Assembly (NCBI RefSeq): GCF_041956535.1
Contig: NW_027192224.1
Span: forward strand, 165,136-229,135
Source: Calcarisporiella thermophila CBS 279.70
Taxonomy: Eukaryota > Calcarisporiellomycota
Direction of reading: 5' to 3'
Length of the DNA stretch: 64,000 nucleotides
Shown: positions 11,707 to 24,241 of the stretch, one piece after another
Position numbering within the stretch: the stretch's first letter is position 1
Layout: every line of letters begins with the position of its first letter
Translations under genes and position numbers: made by a program
The notes under the pieces: generated by a model
Databases searched by the model: none
What the model was told of the DNA's origin: nothing
The model's input: the letters and a program-made list of their open reading frames with translations, nothing else

Positions 11707-14148
11707 ATGCCAGCGCCGGTGACATCCAGCGGTGACCATTCAGCAGAGCCGTCCCCTTCCATGCTCGCTCCGCCTACTGGCTTATCTCATGCAGCTAGCT
11801 CGTCTGCACTGTCTGTAGCCATTCATCACGGCCATCATCAGCATCCACAGATAGAAACGCTCCAGCAAAAGGAGAATGAAACCTTAAGACGAGCTGCATC
11901 GGCGACGCAATTAGGAGGACAACGAAAAAAAAGTGTAAGGGATTTTGAGTTTGGACGGACGTTGGGCGAAGGATCTTATTCAACGGTAAGCACATTTCCC
12001 TTCTTCTTTAGCCCCTCTTTTGCATTTTTATTGCCCCTTTATTTGGCGGCCGCTTTTTTAATGCGATGATGTAAAATGAGAGCTGAATTGACATTTTCTC
12101 TATCCGATCTGAAATGGCGACTCAGGTCGTAAAGGCGATTGATCGCGAGACAGGTCGTGAATATGCAATCAAGATCCTTGACAAGCGTCACATATTAAAA
12201 GAAAAGAAGGTTAAATATGTCAACATCGAAAAGGAAGCACTCAGTCGATTGCACCATCCCGGGGTTGTGCAGCTTTACTATACCTTCCAAGACCAGAGCA
12301 GTCTATGTAAATTTCGCAATTATTGGTGATGCCGTGGATTGTCCTGACTTTTTTTATCATTAGACTTTGTATTAGAGATAGCTAGAAATGGTGAATTGCT
12401 GACTCTGATAAAAAAGGTATTCATTTTCATGTGTGCCAGCGGTTTCTTTTTTATATCGCATATATTCAACCTTTTTCTCCCGATAACAGCGCAAGACATT
12501 CAGCCTGCCACTGGCGCAATTTTACGCTGCGCAAATTCTCTCGGTCATCGAATACATTCATTCTAAAGACATACTTCATAGGGATGTTAAACCAGAAAAG
12601 TAAGCGATAGAACTGTTCATACAGAATTCATTTTTTTTCCTGGACTTTCAACCTGGACTTTCAACCTGGACTCTATTTATTAGTGTATTATTAGACGATA
12701 AGATGCATATTAAGATGACGGATTTTGGAACTGCAAAGATTTTGACGGAGGGGAGGACGGAAGAGGTTGTGGCAAATGAAGGTATCCTCCAATAATTTCC
12801 TAATTCTAAGCAAATGGGTGGTGTTTGTTAATCGCGTTTCTCCTCTTCACAAGGTGGTAATCAAAGGGCAAGGTCTTTTGTTGGAACTGCGGAATATGTC
12901 AGCCCAGAGCTTTTGACGGAGAAATCTGCGTGTAAAGCGTAAGTCGTCCATTTTTCCGCTCCATCTGATGTAAACTTGAGCTTTTCCTATTTTATAGGTC
13001 GGATTGGTGGGCGCTTGGCTGTATTATCTACCAGATGTTAGCAGGACGGCCTCCCTTTAAAGCGCCTAATGAATATCAGACATTTCTTAAAATTACCAAT
13101 CTTGAATACGATTTCCCAGATGGATTTCCGGATGTAGCTAGGGATCTTGTGCAGAAAATTTTGGTAATTGTGTCTCTTCTATGGAAATTCAGAATACCAA
13201 CCCGTGGTATCCAACCATCATCTCACCGGCCCATTTTCCTTAAATTTTCATAGATCTTGGACCCTTCACAGCGTCTCGGAAGTATGGAAATGGGCGGTCC
13301 GGAAAAGCTAAAAGAGCACCCATTTTTCTCTGGCGTTCACTGGGCAACTCTGTTTCTTGACCCAGTGCCGGAGCTCCTGCCCGTTCAAGACGAAGATGAT
13401 TTGAATGAGGGTACAGAGGAAGCAGAAGAAGGGCTGTTTGCCGATATACCAGTGCATGAGCCTGACCCGTTCTTACCGCACAGAGGGGCCGCCAGAGGGA
13501 AAAAACAGCGCAGCCTATCTCCTACGGGTGCCGGGCGGAGGTTAGAGGGATTGAGTGAGGAAGAGGAGCTGGAAAAAGGGGGAAGAAGGGGAGAGCTACT
13601 CAATGGATATTCGTGTGCGGCAGCCAAGCAAGAGGAGACAGAATGCCGATTAAATGAAAAGCAAGGTACGGGCGATGGTGAAGGTGAAGAGGCAGAGGGT
13701 GATTATTCGTCTGAGAAGGAGGCAGTATCAAAGGAAGCCTGGCGATCCTACCTACTCCCCAAGGAGCGGGTGGTGCGCACAGGAGTTTTGATCCAGCGCA
13801 AATTCTTATTTTCAAAGAAGCGCTTCCTTGTGCTGACAGATCATCCTCGGCTGCTGTGTCTCGACACAGAGAAGCTCAATAAAAAGGATGAGATTCTGGG
13901 AAGCGGAGGAATTATGCCGGAGCTGAAGGGGCGAAAGCATTTTTGTATTCGGGCGGTAAGTGTTTCTTTACCGATCTTAGTTCTCACACTCTGGGAATCA
14001 AGCTCTAACCTTGATTGCGCATGTTATTCTCTGCTTGGGTTAGATGAACAAATCGTACCGATTTGAGGATCCTCAGGCAAAAGCGGATGAGTGGGTTCAT
14101 GCCATCAATCGAGTGCTGGTAGATCACAGTGCAAATTGGATTAATTAG
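11707..14148 (+). CDS. PDK1-type AGC protein kinase with C-terminal PH domain
   Basis: Nine exons: 11707-11985, 12126-12306, 12364-12416, 12490-12599, 12684-12781, 12854-12938, 12998-13163, 13254-13955, 14044-14148; 592 residues, every join in frame. PDK1/Pkh/Ksg1 kinases phosphorylate the activation loop of other AGC kinases downstream of lipid signals. Seen: glycine loop [12 protein letters not shown] (about 83-94), ATP-binding lysine in YAIKIL (about 109), HRDVKPEN (201-208), DFG (221-223), activation loop [12 protein letters not shown] with the conserved Ser and the PDK1-type YVSPE motif, and [10 protein letters not shown] at the end of the kinase domain. After an acidic linker a PH domain starts near residue 475 ([11 protein letters not shown]...) and ends in the last helix [11 protein letters not shown]. 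Yeast Pkh1/2 lack this PH domain, animal PDK1 and S. pombe Ksg1 have it. Confidence 0.93.
12639..12671 (+). repeat. 13-nt tandem repeat in a PDK1 intron
   Basis: The unit CCTGGACTTTCAA occurs two and a half times in a row inside the intron between exons 4 and 5. Confidence 0.9.
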
Positions 14149-15202
14149 AGGATTCCAGGTCGTTAAAGGGAAAAGGTGTAAAAGAAAAGAGCGTATAACT
14201 AGAGGCCTTACACACCATCTTCTCATGTTCAACTCTCCTTTTTCTCTTCTTTTTTTTTTAATTCCATGTATTTTATTTCATAACTATAACATTTACTTTT
14301 CTGTTATTCAATGGAACCTTTTTTATGCCGTGTTCTCATACATGTTATAAAAATTTTTATATAGATTTTTTTTTAATTTCATGTTTTGATAAAACACCCC
14401 CCTTTTCTCTATAGCACGCTTTCTTTTTTTTGAAAACCCTGTTTGTTCATCGTTTTCCTATATTATGGCACATTAAACAGCTTAGCTAAAAAACAGTTCC
14501 TCGGTCTTGAGTGATTCAAGGACTTTACAGCTATATCTTGCCATTTAACTCGTCAAGAATGTAAACTGTTTTTTTTTAGCTAAGTTTTCTCGTGGTCTCT
14601 GTAAAGTTGTTCGTATCTGTGGATGAGTATTCGAGGTTTATCTTATTGAACTATTTTCAAACGTCACCGACTCTCATACACGCATAAACGGTATGCCTTA
14701 TGATTTACCCACCTGCGTTCCTTGCGGTTAAGCCTGGACAACTAGGCCAGCTCTTACAGTCTCTCTCATCTGAGGTGATACGCGATCACTTAAGTGACAG
14801 CTGCTGGATATAATGATATCTGACACTGTCGACTAGTCTTAATGAGAATAGACTTTGATGCTCTTACCTCCGGTAAGCTTACCCCTTCCACCGGCATATT
14901 ACAACCCTTAATTATCCCGTTTCCAAAAATCCAAGTTCAAGAGTTAAATTGAAAACATACAGTGTTTATTGGAATTATTGTATAGAAAAATAAAAAAAAA
15001 CTACTAAGTGGATAAGACTGAAAGAAATAAACCTTTATCAGTGGAAATCTCCTTACTCTAAAAACTATATTCAAAGTATCTTTCGAGAGAAATAGAATAT
15101 ATATTACCAATGGACAGATGAACGAAAAAAAAGAAAAGACAGACAAACAGATATAGTTATATAAACAGATATAAATTAGCAGTACTGCACAAGCTAAACT
15201 AA
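14149..15202. other. Convergent spacer, PDK1 to NuSAP-like gene
   Basis: AT-rich. Holds the two facing 3' ends and a long inverted repeat (14481-14584, listed separately). No protein gene supported. Confidence 0.5.
14481..14584. repeat. Long inverted repeat / potential hairpin
   Basis: The left arm 14481-14498 (CTTAGCTA, A-run, ACAGTT) is mirrored by the right arm 14564-14584 (AACTGT, T-run, TAGCTAAG). The arms differ only in the length of the A/T run. A second nested pair (GGACTTTACAG near 14519 and CTGTAAAG near 14599) partly overlaps. It lies between two convergent genes, so it may act in 3' end formation or be a structured RNA. Confidence 0.75.
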
Positions 15203-18200
15203 CTAATTACGAAAAGAGAACGGCACAAACATTCGAGTGCCCGTGGTTTTTTGTCCGTCCCCATCGGTTACGCCCGACACCGCTGATCCGGGTGCCTGTT
15301 GCTGCCCATGCTCCCCGCCTCGGAGTAGATCACTCTGAGTCGCGAGGGGACGCGATTTGAGTGCTGCTGTGAAGCTCGGCTTCAGACTGTGGATCTTTGG
15401 AATTTTGCTTGCGGATTTCACTAGCTCCTCCGCCCCTCCTTTCCCTTCCATTTCCGATGCAGAGCGCTTTACCAGTGAACCCACCTTGGTTTGCAGCATG
15501 TTTCCAGTGCCGATGCCCTGGTGATTTGTGGTGTTTGCAATGTTCGAGATATTGGTGCTGTTAGTGTTGTGTTGTTTGCCACCGGTAGGAGGACGACGCT
15601 TGGCGCGGGCAGATTTCGCAGGGGAGGGAGAGGCGAGTGCCCATTTTGGAGTGAGGTGTTGTTGAGCGAGAAGGGAGGTGCTGATCAGGGGATTGTAGCC
15701 TTGATTTTGCGGGGACGTGAACGAGATGTCTTGTTGGGATTGCTCGATGGTGCGTGGATCGTCCAAAACGGATGATTTATCCCCCACATCTCCCCTAACC
15801 CTAATCAAGTCAATGAGTAAACGCTTTCGAGGCGGACACTTAAAATGGAAAGAAAGAGATATCTTACCCTCTAGTGTCGACTTCCATCGCCTCAGTTTGA
15901 GTGTATCTTGAGGTGGTGTTCGCGATTTTCTCTAGGTCAATTCCAAAGAAACTTAGAACCGAATCGGCCTCCCTGTACGCGCAGTCACGAACGATCTTGG
16001 TAATCTTCTCAACTGCAGCGCTCACGGCTTCGAATTGCTCCGAACTTAAGCCGACGCTAACCCTCGAAGCATGACTCCCATCTATCTCCACATTTGTTCT
16101 GGTGGATGGCGGTGCCTGAGGATCTTTGTGGGCAGCCGCCATCACAGCTTCTACGACGGCAACCTTGATTGCGTCCAATTGGTCAACGGTTACCGGATTA
16201 CTAACTGCCTCCAGCTTCGCAGTGATCTCTTTAAGTGAACGCTGGACGGTTCCAAAGTGTTCCCCGAGCGCAGTGGTGTTATCAATGCTCTGAAGTTGCT
16301 TTGAAATTGCGTCTAATTGTTGGGTGATTTCCACGGGTTGGCTTGGTGCATCACTCTGCTCTGGGCTGATCAATTGTGATTTCGCAACAGACTCCTCAAT
16401 AAGCGTGCGTAATGCTTGGAGGGGCGCAAGCGCGTCAGCCACAGTTTGCTGAAGTAGCTCTGTTTGAAGATTAGTCATTTTCGACACCTCTTCGTTATTC
16501 AAATCCTCCTCAGCTCCTGTCGTCACTTTCAAAGGGCCATTGTCTTGGTGGGGAAGCTGTTCCATCAGGCGTTCGAGGGCGTTCTTAATTGCTCCAAGCT
16601 GAGTTTGCGCTGCAGTATCAAGGGTGGCGTTCATACGCTCCACGCGTTCACTGAGATCATCAATTGCCTCCTCAATTCCACCAAGTTGCTCCGTGGCGGC
16701 AGAACGAATGACTGTGCCCATCCGGTCTACTTTGTCGGTCAGGCTCTCGATTACGCTGCGGAATTTTTCGATCTGTTCTTCGGTTTGGGTCGTCGGTGCG
16801 GCGATCTTTGCTTCCGCTTGATCACTATTTTCGTGCACAGAGGCTGGGGTGTTTGATTCATCTTGGGCCTGCATTGGCAGTTTCTCTAGGATCTTCTCCA
16901 GCCCTTGTTGAATATGCTGGAGGCCAGAAATATCGTGTTGTGACACATTCTGTTCTACTGCAGCTTTGAGGGAGGATGCCTGCTCAGTTATTGAATTCTT
17001 GATCTCCATTAGAAGGTCGATTAATGGTGACTCGTTGGTGGCAGAATGGTTGCTTGAAATATACTCGAGTTTCTCAGATATATTTCTCATGGTGGCCCGG
17101 AGCTCCTCAAATGCGCTGCTGTTTTCCATTGCTGATTTGAGCGAGATGGCTTGTTCAGCAAGCGAGTACTTGATTTCAATTAGGTGATCAATGGCCGTGG
17201 CCTCGTCGTCACTTGGAGAGGGTGATGATCTTGCAGACGTCAGCTTTTCGGACACCTCCTTGATAGCCTCTTTCACGGCTTCCATATGCTCTTTTATCTC
17301 GGCAGTACTATCAAGAGGCATTGGGCCGACATTTTCATTTGATTCCATTCTAGATTCTTTCCTCTCCTCCAGCCACTCATGCATCGGAAGGGTAGCATTC
17401 ATAAGTTTCCCGATATCTTCCCTGATCTCACGCAGGGTCTCATCAAATTTGGAGGCTAGTTCATTACCTTCCTCATTGCCTCCACCCATTGCACTCATCT
17501 CTATTTTCTTTAGTGCCTCGGCCATGGTGCGGATCTGGTCTCGCATGGATCCATCCTCCTCGGTGTTCTTTGTTGCATTTGCGAGAGCGGCCACTTGGCT
17601 CAGGATCGCTGAAGACGAATCACTGAGTGCTTCGCGCATAGAACCAAACCCGTCGTCCAAGGAAGCTCTCATCTGCTGCATGTGCTCGGCCACTTGCGTG
17701 AGCTCTTCGATTTTTTTCTCGAGGCTCTGGAACAAAGGTGCGGCAGACAACTCGGGGATCAGGTTGCTTTGCACAGAGTTGGTTACCCCATCAACAATTT
17801 CAGATGCAGCAGGAAGAGCAGAGAGTGAGCTGGAAATGGTGGTAAGGGTTTCTTTGAGCTGGGCAATATCTCCAGAGATGTCGCTCTCTTTTGACACTCC
17901 AGCAATATGCGATACCGACTCGTTAAGGGAATCAAGGCGTTTCAATAGCTCGCTGGTGTCAGTGCTCGTTTCAAGACAAGCTCTAAGTCCGTCTATTGCT
18001 TCTAACACTGGCGCGCGATCTGCCGCGCGATCCATAGTTGTGGTGAGATCTTGGTGAAGATTGACAAGGTGGTCACGGAGATCGTGCTGTTCTTTCATCA
18101 GCTCAGTAGACCGGCTGTCCATAGATTCCATGGTTCTCTCGAGGTTTTGAAGTATAGGAAATGTGCTCTCCATAGCAGGCTCTTTGCGTTCGGTTCGGTG

Positions 18201-19186
18201 ACTGGGTGAAAATTTCTCTAGAATGAAATCGTGAAAGGTCAAAATAAAATAAATTTAGTGCGTGTTTCAGTAAACTAGTTACCCTTGATAAATGTCTGTA
18301 ACCTAAGGCAAGTGCCTACCGTGCATCCTAAAGCACGGATTGCTTCAAACGATAGATTCTCAACCATATCCCACGTGTTAACCTGCTCTCTTACAAAGGC
18401 CTCGGCGAGTTCGGACGAGAAACCGTGCTCTTTCAACCAGAGAGCGATCTCACTAGAGTCTAAATCTAGGGATTAATATCTCATTAATATTTCCGAAAAT
18501 AAGGGATAGGTACCATTTTCTGCATCGTTCTCGATGGTGTTGAACACAGTAGAGGGCTCCTCGGAATGTTCCTCAGTGTCCTCGTCCATCTCCGCATGCT
18601 CGTCATCTTCCACAGTATTCTCATTACTCTCTTCTTCTCTCTCAGGTTCGCTCTCTTTTTCTTCGGATCCTGCCGATGTACACGGGGTGGAAGCAGCAGT
18701 ACTTTCCTCAGTACATTCAGCATCTTTCGTTTCTATCGGCGAATCCTCTCCTTTATCTGTATTTTCCTCCTCGCTCTCGCTTTCTTCTTCGCTTCCGCTG
18801 CGATAGCAACATATTAGTAAAAAAGTGCAAATATAAACAATATTTTAAAAATTAGCCAGTACCTTTCTTCTACAGTTTCTTTCTGCTGTTCAGCAACATA
18901 TTGTCGGAGGTCTTCTATGATATCCGCATTCTAGAAGATAATACATGACGATAAGGTTGTGAAAAAAGTAAATTAAGCAGAATTTTCGCGTATATACCTT
19001 CTTATTACCACTCTTGATGCCTAGTTGCTATAGATAAGAGGACAGAAGTATAAATGTGTTACGCGTTTTTGCTCCGATGTGCCCAGGAAAATATACGCTA
19101 GAGCATTCGATTCAACCTACCTTACACAATGCCTGTAATTCCGCCCGCTTCAATTTAGGAAGCTTGTCTAGGTCGATATCAATCAT
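15203..19186 (-). CDS. NuSAP-like spindle protein with SAP-like, SAM and coiled-coil regions
   Basis: Seven exons in gene order: 19186-19121, 19027-18998, 18930-18863, 18797-18514, 18465-18283, 18217-15868, 15800-15203; 1192 residues. The first 45 residues (LPKLKRAELQALCK, LGIKSGNKKNADIIEDLRQY) match the SAP-type N-terminus of nucleolar and spindle-associated protein. An acidic region follows, then a SAM domain at about 150-205 (SSEIALWLKEHGFSSELAEAF ... FEAIRALGCTVG). About 770 residues of predicted coiled coil follow, built of recurring L-D-x-I-x-x-x-L type repeats. The last 200 residues are basic, with TPKWALASPSPAKSARAKRR, which recalls the microtubule-binding tail of NuSAP. Microtubule binding in mitosis is an inference from both ends. 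The last acceptor could also be six bases further on (15794), in frame. Confidence 0.7.
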
Positions 19187-20038
19187 TGTTGCGATTTAAT
19201 TCAGCATGAGTTGTAGAGAGTAGTTTTGATTGATTTGAGTTGCAGCTGAAATAAACGATTGCGTATATAGTAATGGAAATGGAGAGTAAATAAGAAAAGG
19301 CCAAAGGTAGCAGAGAAAATGACCTTATAGTTAGTGGAGGTATTATCGAGTACAAACAGATATGTGTATATGAAACAAAATGGAATCAAAGTAGGAAAGA
19401 AACGCGTTGGCAATTTTTGGCCTCTAAAGAATCAATGGAATGCACGGCGAGACGCGTTTGCATTTTTTAATTTTTTACATCAATAAAAATCGATGTTTAA
19501 GGTTAAGAGCTCCTATTGAAATGAAACAAGTCCTTAACGAGGAGCCAATGAAACAGACCGCATACATACTCGCATTTGAATAGGGAAGTTGGTAAAGAAA
19601 ATCCGGTACTAGACTATGAGAGCCGCAAGCCAGACGTCTCTCCATCCAATCGTTCCAATTGACTATGTATCCCTTATCATCACTTATACTGTAGTGAAGA
19701 GGTTTTTGTTCCTTTAAATTTTCTTTGTATTATTCGCAGCGGCTACCGTCAATCCTTTGAAGGAGAAAACGTCCGTAAATTGAGTGTTGTAAACATGACG
19801 ATGCATAGTTGTTGAAAATGCGTACCTCTCCAAAGATCAAACCCAGGATTCACATCCACTAGAGATGGAATTGCCGCAGAATATTCCCTTCATTTATAAA
19901 AAAAAGTATTTAGGAGCAGCATTTCTACGCATTTATTAGTTAGGAGCCAGCTCTGAATATTTTAAGATTAATTGACTGAAACAAACGCAAAGTGAAAAAT
20001 ATTAGATGAAAGCCAAACAACTCTCGAGATACCACAAA
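19187..20038. other. Intergenic, upstream of NuSAP-like gene
   Basis: AT-rich spacer holding the promoter of the NuSAP-like gene and the 3' end of the phosphatase-like gene. Nothing else seen. Confidence 0.5.
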
Positions 20039-21001
20039 TTAAAAGATGGCTGGTAGTTTTGCATCCCAGTTCGAAGGAAGCTTGAATCCAACAACGTGAG
20101 CCATGACAGCGGCCGTATCCATGTTTCGCAGCTGGCCTTTGATTTCGTGAGGCTTAATGCCGGGGCCTCTGGCGGCAAAGAGGACGTTGATTTCGCTAGG
20201 CATGATGCCTCCGTGGCCTTTACCCAAACCGCCGTGATCGCAGGTTACCAATACAAGGGTATCCTTGCTCTTGCCACTCGTCTCCAGCGCATTTAGGATT
20301 TGTCCGAATGCGGCATCCGTTTTAGGCCACCCGTTGACATAGGCGGTCGAGTTCCAACCATGAGCATGGCCCAATTCATCCATATTCCCGTGATGGATGA
20401 AGAGGATTTGGAAATCGGTGTTTTTGATGTAGTCCACGGCTTTGGGCGTGCAGAGCGTGAAATCGTCACCAGTCTCTTTGGTCATCTTTACGCTACGCTC
20501 GATAATGCCGATGTTGACGGCCTTCCAATTGGCAATCGAAGCCATTTTAATGTCGGGGCGCTCTTTTTGCACGAGTTTGAAGAGAGAAGGGTATGGGGAA
20601 TCCTCGGGGTATGGTTTAGTCTCGGCAACGGGGTTGGTAAGACCGTGCTTTGCCGGAGATACACCGTGGATCATAGATCCCCAGTTTTGAGCTACAGAAA
20701 ATGAAAAATAAAATAAAATAAATATATTAGTGGAGAGAAGAAAACAGAGCGTTCAAGGTAGGGAAGCTCTAGTACCAGAAATCGTGGGGATCATAGCTTT
20801 CGCCTTGTAACTGTACGCCGATTCCTTGATAAACTTTTTGAGATTGGGAGTGTTGCCCCATTGCATGAACGCGCCTCCGCCATCGATGCCGAAGACAACG
20901 ACGCGCTTGATTTTGGCGGCGGTGGTGTCAACTTCGTCGCCTAGAGATTTAGCAACGCAAAGAGCGACAAGGGTAAGAGTAGCAAGGGCTTTGAAAACCA
21001 T
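20039..21001 (-). CDS. Secreted alkaline-phosphatase-superfamily enzyme (phosphodiesterase/nucleotide pyrophosphatase type)
   Basis: Two exons, 21001-20776 and 20691-20039; 292 residues. It begins with a signal peptide (MVFKALATLTLVALCVAKS), so it is secreted or enters the ER. Metal-binding and catalytic motifs of the superfamily are present: VVVFGIDGGGAF (first metal Asp), TIS-AQNWGSMIHG across the intron (region of the catalytic Thr/Ser), HHGNMDELGHAHGW (Asp and His ligands) and CDHGGLGKGHGG (Asp-His and final His). The exon join makes the NWGSMIHG motif typical of this group. The protein is compact compared with NPP enzymes (over 400). Substrate is unknown; phosphate monoesters, diesters or nucleotides are all possible. 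Confidence 0.88.
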
Positions 21002-22073
21002 TTTTGATTTCGGTGCTTAGCTGCCGTTCGCATTTCGTAAGATTCCCTCTCTTTTATACTTTTTAAGGTCCTGGAAGTTTCCCGTTCTTGACTTTAGGTT
21101 TGCTTACACAGTCCTAATCCATAAACATCTCAGTGAACTGAAAATAAATTAAGTTTGCAGACGCTCTTTATCCAAGGATTCAGAAGCTTCCCATGTGCCC
21201 CTTGTTGCGCATTTTCATTGCAGTAACTTCGTAATACTGAGCGATATTTGACGGTAAACAATCTCTCGCGCGAGATTTAGTAGTCAGTGCTAGCCTCCAT
21301 ATTCAGGTCGAGCCTTCTCAGTCATGTTAACAGAACGAGAAGATTTTCCTCGCCATCGTGAGGTTAAATATCCGATGTTGGATAGAAATACGAATGAGTT
21401 GCGACTTGATCAATCAATGGCAAAGATAAGGAATCATAAATACTCCCAGGCGCGCTTTCAACGGCGCGGCGCACATGTTCTTATGTAATGGTTGGCGTTT
21501 AGTGCTTGGAGGGTTACAGGGTTAGATTAAGTAATAAAAAATGGGAAGAAAGACAGAAATTTTCGGCTACAGCATCTAACTCATCATAGAGAAATAGCAT
21601 TGCTCAACCCTGCCAAATATATCGTAACTTAGAGATAAGGTTTATTAAAGATCGATGGTGTTCTCTGTGTAATATTGCCAATTTTCGCAGAAGCATCATA
21701 ACATACCTCTTTTAAATGGAGTTGAAGAACATGATGCCATCAAGTTTGTGTAATGAATCGATAAAAGTAATAGCACATTTAGAGTATTATAGGGTGGTAA
21801 ATGAGGAGGGTCCTATACGGGCCAGATTTATAAAATACACTCAACCGAGCTCGAAAAATGAGCATTCTCCACCAACAAACCATGCTAAGAAGATATTGAC
21901 ACGCATCACATCGGCTACCACTTGTGCTCCCAAAGGGATCAACCCAGTAATACTCAAGCTTCGCCTACCGCCCTGTAGTATTGATTTTATATTTCATTAG
22001 AATTTAAATTTGAGTTTTATTAGCTCGTAACAAAACAAAGACCTAAAGATGATAAATAATATTCACAAGACTA
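21002..22073. other. Intergenic, phosphatase-like to FKBP gene
   Basis: AT-rich spacer. A 94-codon open frame at 21716-22000 (plus) has no recognisable domain and poor composition for a gene. Nothing supported. Confidence 0.5.
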
Positions 22074-23613
22074 TCACTTTATTGACAACAGTTTCACCTC
22101 GAATGTCAAAGTGGCGTTGGGTGGAATGTCCGGAGGCGCTCCCCGTGAACCATAAGCCAGAGCGGCAGGAATCGTCAACTTGCGTTCTCCACCGACGGCC
22201 ATTCCCTTGATACCGAGATCCCAGCCTTTGATCACTTCACCAGCGCCAAGCTTAAAGGTGAATGGCTTCCCAGACGTGTTCGAATCAAACATCTTTCCAT
22301 TCTTTAGGCGACCAATGTACCGCATGCTAACGCGCTGACCAGGTTTGGCGTTAGGACCATTGCCTACCACCTTGTCTTCAATTATTAGGCCATTGGGGAG
22401 CTTTTGAACTGAGGCCTTCTAATATGAATAATGAAGAGCCATGGGTTAGGATGGCTTCTATGTAAAATCAATGCGACTAGAGGTTACCTTTGCGCTCTCG
22501 GGTGTCTTTTGTTTCTCCTCCTTTTGGGCGGGTTTGGGCGTCTCTTGCTTTCCTTTTTGCTTTTGTGCCGACTGAGGGGTCTCTTGTTGCTTTTGTTTCT
22601 TTGGTTCGGGCGTCGATTTTTCGACCGCCACGCCATTGTTTGCTTTTAGCTTCTTCGCGGCTTTCTCTGCCCCATTCGGTGTCGATTCCTGCTTCTGCTT
22701 CTTTTGGTTTACTATTACAAACAAGCATTGCATAGTTAGGCGCCAATGCAGTAAAATAACGAAAAAAATCGATGTAAATTCCCACCTTCTTGCGCTTTCT
22801 CCTCTTTAAGGTTGCCATTCACCTGTTCATCAGCAAAAGAAACGCGCCTGCCCTCTTTCTTACCCTTCTTAGCCGTAGCCTTTTCTTTCTTAATTTCCTC
22901 CATTTCTTCATCCTCCTCCTCAACCTCTTCGTCTTCTTCCTCCTCATCCTCTTCTTCCATTTCATTTTCCTCATCTTCATCAAGCTCCTCGTCGCTGTCC
23001 ATGCCCAATGCCAAATCCTCATCCAGTGGTGTGTAGTTGCCAGTAAGGTAAACGGGACTTTTATCAACGAAAATACGTTAGAACAGGTGCCAGTCAAGAG
23101 AACTAGCGAGATTCGCCATCGGCAGGAAATACATACCAGTCTCCGCTTACCGAAAAAATTATCTCCTCTCCTTCTGAAAAAGTAATGTCCAATTGCTGTT
23201 GCTCGTGCTAAATAATAATAGATAGGATTCAGGATGAGCAAAATGAGTATTATATTAGTTATGGAAAGCAATATGTTCATCCTATACGCACACTTCCAGG
23301 AACCAAGCAGCAGAGAACATACTCGGACTCATCGACCTTCACCTTAACGCATGATCGTTTTCCCTTGACTTCCTCACCATATGAGGCCTATCATTGATTT
23401 TATAAATAAGAAGTCGCGTAAAAAGTCCAACAAATTCTGCGTATTTACCATCGAGACTCTGAAAGGAACCTCGACCACCTGGCGGTAAGTTTTTCCTGCC
23501 TCCACAAGAAGGCCTATTTTTTAAAAGCACGATGAAAACCCATGATGTCAGGTGAAGAGCCAATAAATCAAAATAAATAGAAGATATTACCCCAAAATCC
23601 TAGAGCTGACATG
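22074..23613 (-). CDS. Nuclear FK506-binding peptidyl-prolyl isomerase (FKBP46/Fpr3-Fpr4 type)
   Basis: Seven exons in gene order: 23613-23592, 23513-23449, 23387-23292, 23207-23137, 23057-22786, 22711-22488, 22418-22074; 364 residues. The enzyme catalyses proline cis-trans isomerisation; Fpr3/Fpr4 do so on histones and act as chaperones in the nucleolus. The N-terminal ~100 residues match the nucleoplasmin-like domain of this family (start MSALGFWG, then [20 protein letters not shown]). An acidic Glu/Asp stretch and a Lys/Gln-rich linker follow. The C-terminal FKBP domain (about 255-364) keeps the drug/substrate pocket: [16 protein letters not shown]-x-[31 protein letters not shown]. The donor of exon 4 was chosen at a GTATGT site because it joins the two halves in frame. 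Confidence 0.93.
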
Positions 23614-24241
23614 TTTAATCAAAAAATGAAAACCAAAGTGAAGTTCTAATGAAGAGGGCAAATATTAAATATTCAAAGCATTTTAGAGTTTTGTTTACCC
23701 GTGACTGTTTTTGATTTCGAAGAGCGATTCAGGCGTTTCTAAGCATATGAAGAGGAGCTGGTACTATTTAGAGCCAGACATATGTCCCGTTTTGTAAACT
23801 GTAGTTAGAAGCATATGCTTCACTTGAAAACTCTAATACCTGAAGTGACCCAAGTCAAAACTTGGGTACAGGGTAGGAATAAAAAAAAAATCCACAAGTT
23901 GAGATCTTTATTCTGTATAATACGAAACAACGATTCAATAGTGTAATGTGAAGTACACTGAGGAAGTCTAGAAATTTGCGGCACTTCATAAGCAAGCCAA
24001 TTGCTTCCACCAACTGTTTGGTCAAATAGATTAGCCAGATCTATCAAGGAAGTCGTAGTCAGTATAGAGAGGAGGAAACCCAGTACACACTACTTGACAA
24101 GCAATGGTAATCAAGAGTGTGCATGATAGAGTAGGAATTTATTATTCAAATTGACTTAAATATGCATAAAGCGTAAAAAAACCTATAATCCACATATCCA
24201 AATTTCATCAAAATAAAGCCACCATAAGTTTCCTAACCTAA
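23614..24241. other. Intergenic, FKBP promoter and MMTAG2-like 3' end
   Basis: AT-rich. A minus-strand frame at 23820-24047 is open but starts only at TTG and matches nothing recognised. No gene supported. Confidence 0.45.

Noticed and set aside
17191-18057. 288-codon plus-strand open frame
   Set aside because: Exactly antisense to the coiled-coil part of the NuSAP-like gene; Ser-rich shadow.
23820-24047. 75-codon minus-strand frame downstream of the MMTAG2-like gene
   Set aside because: Starts at TTG, has no splice partners that I could find and no recognised family.
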